Below are positions 32,752-37,174 of a stretch of 37,174 nucleotides of DNA, in pieces. Position numbers and translations under genes: made by a program. The notes below the pieces were generated by a model, which ran no database searches, had not been told where the DNA came from, and saw nothing but the letters and a program-made list of their open reading frames with translations. The stretch is from NCBI GenBank assembly GCA_964387645.1, contig CAYLYM010000024.1, positions 1-37,174 on the forward strand, given 5' to 3'. The DNA comes from CAYLYM01 sp964387645. Its GTDB lineage: Bacteria > Calditrichota > Calditrichia > RBG-13-44-9. Position 1 is the first letter of the stretch. Each line of letters begins with the position of its first letter.

Positions 32752-33033
32752 ATGTCAGAACTAAAAATTGCCTAAAAGAATCCCTATGTACTGGATGTCG
32801 AACCAGGTGAGTACTGGTGGTGTGCCTGTAAGCGCTCTCAGTAGCAGCCTTTTTGTGATGGTTCACATAAGGACAATGGCATAAAGCCAATTCCAGTAAA
32901 AATTACTGAAAAAAGGCAAGTAGCTTTTTGCGGTTGTAAGCGATCCAAAAACAAATCTTCCTGCGATGGAATCCATAATTCACTTTCATGGTGGCTCACT
33001 CAAAAAATCATTTTTACCATCAAAACGATTTAA
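32752..33033 (+). pseudogene. CDGSH iron-sulfur domain protein, with in-frame stops
   Basis: Read through, the frame begins MSELKIA and continues KNPYVLDVEPGEYWWCACKR, with a second half QPFCDGSHKDNGIKPIPVKI and FCGCKRSKNKSSCDGIHNSL. This is a tandem CDGSH protein: each half has C-x-C plus a CDGSH/CDGIH box that binds a 2Fe-2S cluster. Two in-frame stops interrupt it: TAA at 32773 and TAG at 32842. Both could be C-to-T changes of Gln codons. The end continues past the usual SL end. Since neighbouring genes use TAA and TAG as stops, I call it a pseudogene rather than recoding. Confidence 0.85.
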
Positions 33034-33152
33034 GTGTTCTCTAATGAGATGATAAGAACTGTCACATGAAATAAAATCCTGCTTATTTTCAAGAAAATTC
33101 ACAACTTGCCACTATTAAGGATAAATTTAATATTCCATCTTACTTTTAGAAT

Positions 33153-33965
33153 CTAAAGCTTCTGAGATTCTATGACGATTTTATCCCCATCCGGTGATTG
33201 AAGCAGAATTTGCCCGGTGGAATCGTTTAAACTGTCTCTTTCTTGGAGTAGGCCGCATTTTTCTAAAACCTTTTGTGGGAGCTGATCGGTTCTCAAAATG
33301 AAGTTCAAAATGGGTCTGGTAAAATCATCTGTCTGGAGTAAAGCGATGGTTATTACACCATCAGTCATTTTTGCCCTGGGATAGGGATTATTGGATTGAT
33401 TGGTGATCTGGAAACCCAACTTCTGCCAGAATTCCACACTGTGTTTTAAATCTTTTGTTGGAAGACTCAGGTTGGAAAAAAGAAATTGAGTATCAGGCGT
33501 AATTTTTTTGCTTTCTGGTAAATCCTTTTCATTGAACTGAATCAAAGTGATTCCCAGACCATTGGGATCCATTAAAACTGCCGAAATAAACTTGCCCTCG
33601 CTTCGGATGATATTGCTAATTACCACCCCCTCTTGCTGTAATTTTTTCAGGCGTTTCTCCATATTATGTGCGAAATAGGTCAGGGCAGGCGATGGGAAAC
33701 GATTCTGGCTAATCATCAACTCAACCTGACCATTGGACAATAATGCCCAGGGGTTTGGTCCTTCTAAGCGATTTTCTAATGGTTTAAAACCCAATTTCTG
33801 GTAAAAATTTTGAGATTGCTGAATATCGGTCGAAGAAATCGAAATAAATCCTTTCTTGCCTAATCCGGCTAATTTGCTTTCAGAATATCCTGTTTCTTTG
33901 TCACTCGAGCAATAAGTCAGAAATATAGTGATGATGGCTATAAGCAGGTAATAGATTCGTTTCAT
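33153..33965 (-). CDS. Lipoprotein with two VOC (glyoxalase-fold) domains
   Basis: A 270-residue exported protein. The N-terminus is a signal peptide (MKRIYYLLIAIITIFLTYC) with the lipobox cysteine at about 19. Two VOC-superfamily modules follow: residues about 37-143 (with SQNFYQKLGFKPLENRLEG, VLMDPNGLGITLIQF) and about 160-268 (with SVEFWQKLGFQITNQSNNPY, LLQSPDGDKIVIESQKL). VOC domains bind metals, ligands or antibiotics. The substrate is unknown and exported VOC proteins are unusual. GGAG lies about 8 nt before the ATG. It diverges from the DUF697 gene, with a 275-bp gap holding only a 28-codon peptide-like frame. Confidence 0.85.
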   Translation of the reverse strand: MKRIYYLLIAIITIFLTYCSSDKETGYSESKLAGLGKKGFISISSTDIQQSQNFYQKLGFKPLENRLEGPNPWALLSNGQVELMISQNRFPSPALTYFAHNMEKRLKKLQQEGVVISNIIRSEGKFISAVLMDPNGLGITLIQFNEKDLPESKKITPDTQFLFSNLSLPTKDLKHSVEFWQKLGFQITNQSNNPYPRAKMTDGVITIALLQTDDFTRPILNFILRTDQLPQKVLEKCGLLQERDSLNDSTGQILLQSPDGDKIVIESQKL

Positions 33966-34241
33966 GGAGAGGTCTCCAGTTATTTAATACCACTAAATCT
34001 GAAAGAATTGTCCATCTGGGGCAAGCTTTTTTTCAATAATATGAATACTGCCACTTTGAAAGAATATCCTGAAGAATTTCAGTTTGAATCCCTACCCCCG
34101 TTTAAAAAACTATTGAGAAGAACATAAAAGTGTTCTATATTGAACCAAAATCAAAAATAATTGCTTCATTAGAGTAATTTAAATTAATAAAGTAAGAAAT
34201 TAAATTTAATCTTTTTTCAAAGGATAAAGGAGTAAAGATTT

Positions 34242-35222
34242 TTGAGAAAGCATCTTACTAAGATTTTTCTTCTAATAAGCCTTTCAATATTGGTTTTATT
34301 TATCATTTTTCTCATCAATCAAACGGTCCAGGTGGTTCAACTGGCCGCGAGTTTACATCCGCTTTTTGGGAAGACGGTTTTATTCCTCCTGTTGTTTATT
34401 TACGCGATATTGGTGATTTATCCGTCAATTATGTACTTTCGTATGCCTGCACCCTTGCATCCGCCCGAAGAATCAGAGGGTCCTGCATTTGAAAAATATT
34501 TGCAGCAATTGTCTAAACGACTTAAAAAGAATGTCTATGTGCGGAATCTACCGCTGGAGGGACGGGAAGATTTAGAAAAGGCGCTGAAGGTTTTGGATCG
34601 TGAATCCACTGAACGCGTGAAAAAGGGGGCTACTACGGTATTTGTCACCACAGCCATCTCACAGTCTGGGAGGTTGGATGCTTTTATGGTATTGTTGGCT
34701 TTAATCCGTATAGTGTGGCAGGTTGCTCGCGTTTATTATCAGCGTCCATCGCCTCGGGAACTGATCCAACTTTATGCAAACGTAGCGGCTACCGTTTTTA
34801 TTGCGAGTGAATTGGAAGACATCGATATCAGCCAACAAATTGAACCAGTAATTGGTAGCGTGCTGGGAGGAAGTCTCACCGGAGCCATTCCGGGGGTAAA
34901 TATGGTTGCTGGGATCGTCACGAATTCCCTACTTACCGGGGCAGCCAATGCCTATCTGGCACTGAGAGTTGGTGTGATTGCCCAAAAATATTGTGGCACG
35001 CTTCTGCGAATAGAACGGAGAGCTGTTCGCTCTTCCGCTACAATAGAAGCTGCCCGTTTGTTGAGCCTGATTGTGGTTAATTCGGCTGGTAGTATTTCTA
35101 AAGCTATTATGAATGCCGCTATTAAAAGTCCTGGTAAGATATCACGGAATATTATTAAAAACACCTGGCAGAAAATATCCGGAAAAGATAAAGTTCAACC
35201 TGAAGATTCTCCAAATTCATAA
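34242..35222 (+). CDS. DUF697-type membrane protein
   Basis: A 326-residue membrane protein from a TTG start (34242), with AAAGGAG about 10 nt upstream; no other start gives the leading basic-hydrophobic segment. Residues 7-29 and 45-66 are membrane helices; a charged cytoplasmic part follows, then hydrophobic stretches at about 128-160, 180-245 and further on. The segment GSLTGAIPGVNMVAGIVTNS with surrounding residues is typical of the DUF697 (YcjF-like) family. These proteins are often partners of GTPases or stress factors, but their job is unknown. It is followed by the ACT gene 78 bp on. Confidence 0.8.
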   Translation: MRKHLTKIFLLISLSILVLFIIFLINQTVQVVQLAASLHPLFGKTVLFLLLFIYAILVIYPSIMYFRMPAPLHPPEESEGPAFEKYLQQLSKRLKKNVYVRNLPLEGREDLEKALKVLDRESTERVKKGATTVFVTTAISQSGRLDAFMVLLALIRIVWQVARVYYQRPSPRELIQLYANVAATVFIASELEDIDISQQIEPVIGSVLGGSLTGAIPGVNMVAGIVTNSLLTGAANAYLALRVGVIAQKYCGTLLRIERRAVRSSATIEAARLLSLIVVNSAGSISKAIMNAAIKSPGKISRNIIKNTWQKISGKDKVQPEDSPNS

Positions 35223-35300
35223 AGAGCTTGACAGGGATAATTTTCGCAGAGGGACATCAGATCAGGGACGAAGCGAGTTTTAACTATTTATGAGGAATTC

Positions 35301-35690
35301 ATGGAGAGGATTAGAGAATTGTATGTTGTCTTAGAGAATCGTCCGGGTGCAATTGGTGAAATGTGCCGGATCTTGAAAAAAAGGGACATCTCTATATTTG
35401 CTATCGGCGTATTTATTGATGCTGCCAGATTATATGTATCCGATCCAACAAGGGCCCTGGAAGGCTTGCTTGAATACGGCTATGAAGTTGAGGAAAGAAG
35501 TGTTCTACGAGCCGTTCTTCCAAACCGCAAAGGCGTTTTAATGGAGCTAACTGCCAAACTGGGAAAAGCTGGCATAAATATTGACTATCTTTATGGAGCT
35601 CTCGAAGAAAAGCAAAAGAAAGGAACCATCATCTTAGAAGTGGATAAACCTGATTTAGCTCTGAAAATTTTCCGCAACCATCAATTTTGA
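35301..35690 (+). CDS. Tandem ACT-domain protein
   Basis: A 129-residue cytoplasmic protein made of two ACT domains and nothing else. The first (about 4-66) contains LENRPGAIGEMCRILKKRDI and the second (about 70-128) contains PNRKGVLMELTAKLGKAGIN. ACT domains bind amino acids or other small ligands and regulate enzymes. Tandem ACT-only proteins of this size occur widely but their targets are mostly unknown. GAGGAATTC lies just before the ATG. A terminator-like hairpin follows at 35770. Confidence 0.9.
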   Translation: MERIRELYVVLENRPGAIGEMCRILKKRDISIFAIGVFIDAARLYVSDPTRALEGLLEYGYEVEERSVLRAVLPNRKGVLMELTAKLGKAGINIDYLYGALEEKQKKGTIILEVDKPDLALKIFRNHQF

Positions 35691-35769
35691 CTGCTGAACA
35701 ACAAACCAGGCAGTGTTTAAAAAAATAGAATTTTTAATTATTCTGGAACATTTTAAAAGAAAACTCGAA

Positions 35770-35814
35770 TATCTCAAGTGGAATATTTAAAAGCCCCATT
35801 TGAGGTATTTTTTG
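35770..35814 (+). terminator. Probable terminator after the ACT gene
   Basis: CTCAAGTGG (35773-35781) pairs with CCATTTGAG (35796-35804), nine base pairs with one G-U, and the stem may extend by two. It has a 14-nt loop and is followed by a T-run. Confidence 0.6.
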
Positions 35815-35930
35815 GGGTAACAAAGTTTATAAGTCGTTGTTTTTATAAAAATTATGATTTTAGTGTGATATGTTTTTTTCTTTAGAAAAAAAATTTGGGT
35901 GGGTTAGCTAAAATAAGCCAGGAGGTAACC

Positions 35931-36902
35931 ATGAGGAAACTATTCCCTTTATTGGGCATTCTGATTTTTGTCATTTTGGCACAGGGTTATTATCCGCATG
36001 ATGCCAGAATCAAAAAAAGAGTTATCGTCGCTACCGCCAAGAAAGTTATTTTGGGTGTTGTGGTAAAGGATCTTGATGAGAAGGATAAAGAAGAACTCAA
36101 GGTTGAAAGTGGTGCAAAGATCGAAAAGGTTCTGGAAGACAGTGAAGCGGAACGAATTGGATTGCGTGAGGATGATGTGATTGTCCGGTTTGACGGTCAG
36201 GAAGTTAGGTCAGCCAGAGCTTTGAAAGAAATGGTTTCGGAAATCAAGGATGAAAAAACAGTTAAGATAACCGTTGTTCGGGATGGGAAAGAAAAAACCT
36301 TTGAAGCGAAGATTAAGCCGCAAAAACCAGAGGATGTGTGTGTGAAAATTATTGGTGAAGATGAAGATGTAGATGTAGATGTGGATGATGAGGTCTTGGT
36401 GGCTCCAGAATTCCCGGACATTAAAAAATTTTTCTGGGTTGGAAGCGAAAAAGGCGCATTTTTAGGGGTTCATGCAATCAATATTTCCAAACAGTTACTG
36501 GAATATTTTGAAGTAGATCATGGCGTATTGATTGAAAAAGTGATTAAAGACTCTCCGGCAGAAAAGGCAGGATTAAAAGCTGGCGATGTTATTACCGAAA
36601 TTGGTAACAGAAAAGTAAGAGATTTTGAAGACCTGATACGAATTATGAATTATTACGATCCAGGAGACAAAGTGACTGTCTATTTCACCCGGAAAGGCAA
36701 GAAAAACTTCGTTGAGGTTGAGTTAGGGAAGAAACCCCATCATCGGATTTTCAAAAAAAGATTCAGGCCGGATAAAGACTTCTTCTTCTATCAATTTCAT
36801 GATATTCCTAAAAAATTGCGTATGAAATTGAATAAATTGAGAGATTTAGACGAAGAGTTAGAAGAACTGGTGGACATTAATATTGAACTATTCATCTTGT
36901 AA
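35931..36902 (+). CDS. Exported two-PDZ protein, no protease domain
   Basis: A 323-residue secreted or membrane-anchored protein. The ATG at 35931 has AGGAGGTAACC upstream; a frame 12 codons longer lacks support. A signal or anchor segment (MRKLFPLLGILIFVILAQG) is followed by PDZ1 (about 40-130, with GLREDDVIVRFDGQEVRSAR) and PDZ2 (about 175-265, with SPAEKAGLKAGDVITEIG, the carboxylate-binding-type segment). An acidic run EDEDVDVDVDDEV joins them. The basic region KKPHHRIFKKRFRP then leads to a coiled acidic tail. No HtrA or Ctp catalytic motif is present. It may be an adaptor for envelope proteases; no partner is visible here. Confidence 0.88.
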   Translation: MRKLFPLLGILIFVILAQGYYPHDARIKKRVIVATAKKVILGVVVKDLDEKDKEELKVESGAKIEKVLEDSEAERIGLREDDVIVRFDGQEVRSARALKEMVSEIKDEKTVKITVVRDGKEKTFEAKIKPQKPEDVCVKIIGEDEDVDVDVDDEVLVAPEFPDIKKFFWVGSEKGAFLGVHAINISKQLLEYFEVDHGVLIEKVIKDSPAEKAGLKAGDVITEIGNRKVRDFEDLIRIMNYYDPGDKVTVYFTRKGKKNFVEVELGKKPHHRIFKKRFRPDKDFFFYQFHDIPKKLRMKLNKLRDLDEELEELVDINIELFIL

Positions 36903-36931
36903 TCAGGAAATACGTTTTTATGGTTCAATCC

Positions 36932-36964
36932 TGGGTGGTGTTTTCTATATGAAAGCACTACCCA
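36932..36964. terminator. Terminator-like hairpin after the PDZ gene
   Basis: A 14-bp stem with two G-U pairs joins TGGGTGGTGTTTTC (36932-36945) to GAAAGCACTACCCA (36951-36964), with a 5-nt loop. The following T-run is weak (ATTAAAATTT), so function is tentative. A second hairpin, ATTAAAGAA / TTCTTTAAT, lies about 40 bp further on. Confidence 0.4.
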
Positions 36965-37091
36965 ATTAAAATTTAAAGAGGTGAAAACTGTACATCAGCA
37001 TTAAAGAACCATTTCTTTAATATTTCCATTTTACTCACTCTTGTCCAAAATAAGATTTTTCACGAAGAAAATAATTGAAAAATAAAGGATT

Positions 37092-37136
37092 AGCCTCCAA
37101 ATTTAAAACGTAGATAACTAAATACATAAGGAGGCT
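37092..37136 (+). promoter_or_regulatory. Hairpin that may hide the transposase ribosome site
   Basis: AGCCTCC (37092-37098) is the exact complement of GGAGGCT (37130-37136), which contains the Shine-Dalgarno sequence of the transposase gene at 37143. Pairing would block translation from transcripts that start outside the element, a control known in other insertion sequences. The loop is about 31 nt. Confidence 0.45.
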
Positions 37137-37142
37137 TACCCT

Positions 37143-37174
37143 ATGAACAAATTTAATAATATTTTCGGACAAAT
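37143..37174 (+). CDS. IS4/DUF4372-type transposase, 5' end only
   Basis: The frame reads MNKFNNIFGQ and then leaves the window. This resembles the start of IS4-group transposases with a DUF4372 N-terminal domain (M-N-K-x-N-x-I-F-G-Q). AAGGAGG lies 8 nt before the ATG. Only about ten codons are visible, so the call rests on a short match; the rest cannot be seen. No terminal inverted repeat could be identified upstream. Confidence 0.55.
   Translation, partial: MNKFNNIFGQ

Noticed and set aside
32752..33033. Stop-codon recoding as Gln in the CDGSH gene
   Set aside because: TAA and TAG end other genes in the window, so decay is the simpler reading.
1..37174. CRISPR array
   Set aside because: No regularly spaced direct repeats were found; the only tandem patterns are within genes or the short periodic repeats.

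Overview
The window is AT-rich chromosomal DNA from a Gram-negative-type bacterium. Several proteins carry lipoprotein or Tat export signals. The order thrS-infC-rpmI-rplT-pheS-pheT-(coiled coil)-zapA-6S RNA-rny fits the FCB superphylum and its relatives (Calditrichota, KSB1 and similar lineages). That placement is inferred from gene content and style only; there is no rRNA marker. The single tRNA does not encode its CCA end. Start codons are often non-ATG (TTG, GTG, and apparently ATC and ATT).

Layout. (1) 1-2081 is an accessory left edge: a CBS-domain protein with a C-terminal HEPN-type motif, a dead IS1595-family transposase abutting its stop codon, a tRNA-3'-end-like scrap with a strong terminator, and a small lipoprotein with WxxGHW repeats. 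(2) 2324-6679 holds a MATE exporter converging on a Lon-like ATP-dependent protease and yraN. (3) 6799-18332 is the housekeeping block, all on the minus strand: tRNA-Val, thrS, infC, rpmI, rplT, pheS, pheT, a coiled-coil gene, zapA, a 6S-like RNA, rny, ymdB and folD. (4) 18579-20578 holds a lipoprotein, a decayed short-chain dehydrogenase and an FmdB-type zinc-ribbon protein. (5) 20676-29528 is a catabolic locus on the minus strand: a BASS-type transporter, a Tat-exported TIM-barrel isomerase, an iduronate-sulfatase-like enzyme, a complete TRAP transporter (P, Q, M) and a second sulfatase. (6) 30081-32400 is a chaperone island of three tandem small heat-shock proteins and a J-domain protein, with a sigma-54-like promoter element upstream. 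(7) 32681-36902 holds a decayed CDGSH iron-sulfur protein, a two-VOC-domain lipoprotein, a DUF697-type membrane protein, a tandem ACT protein and a two-PDZ exported protein. (8) The right edge starts a truncated IS4/DUF4372-type transposase.

The most interesting functional unit is region 5. Its parts suggest sulfate removal from sulfated (probably uronic-acid-containing) sugars outside the cytoplasm, isomerisation by an exported enzyme, and uptake of the acidic product by the TRAP system. The substrate is an inference. Other points for a second look are the non-canonical starts of infC (ATC) and of the lipoprotein at 18579 (ATT), the CBS-HEPN fusion, the tRNA-Val terminator that leaves no room for a thrS promoter, and decayed genes next to widespread-looking intergenic repeats.
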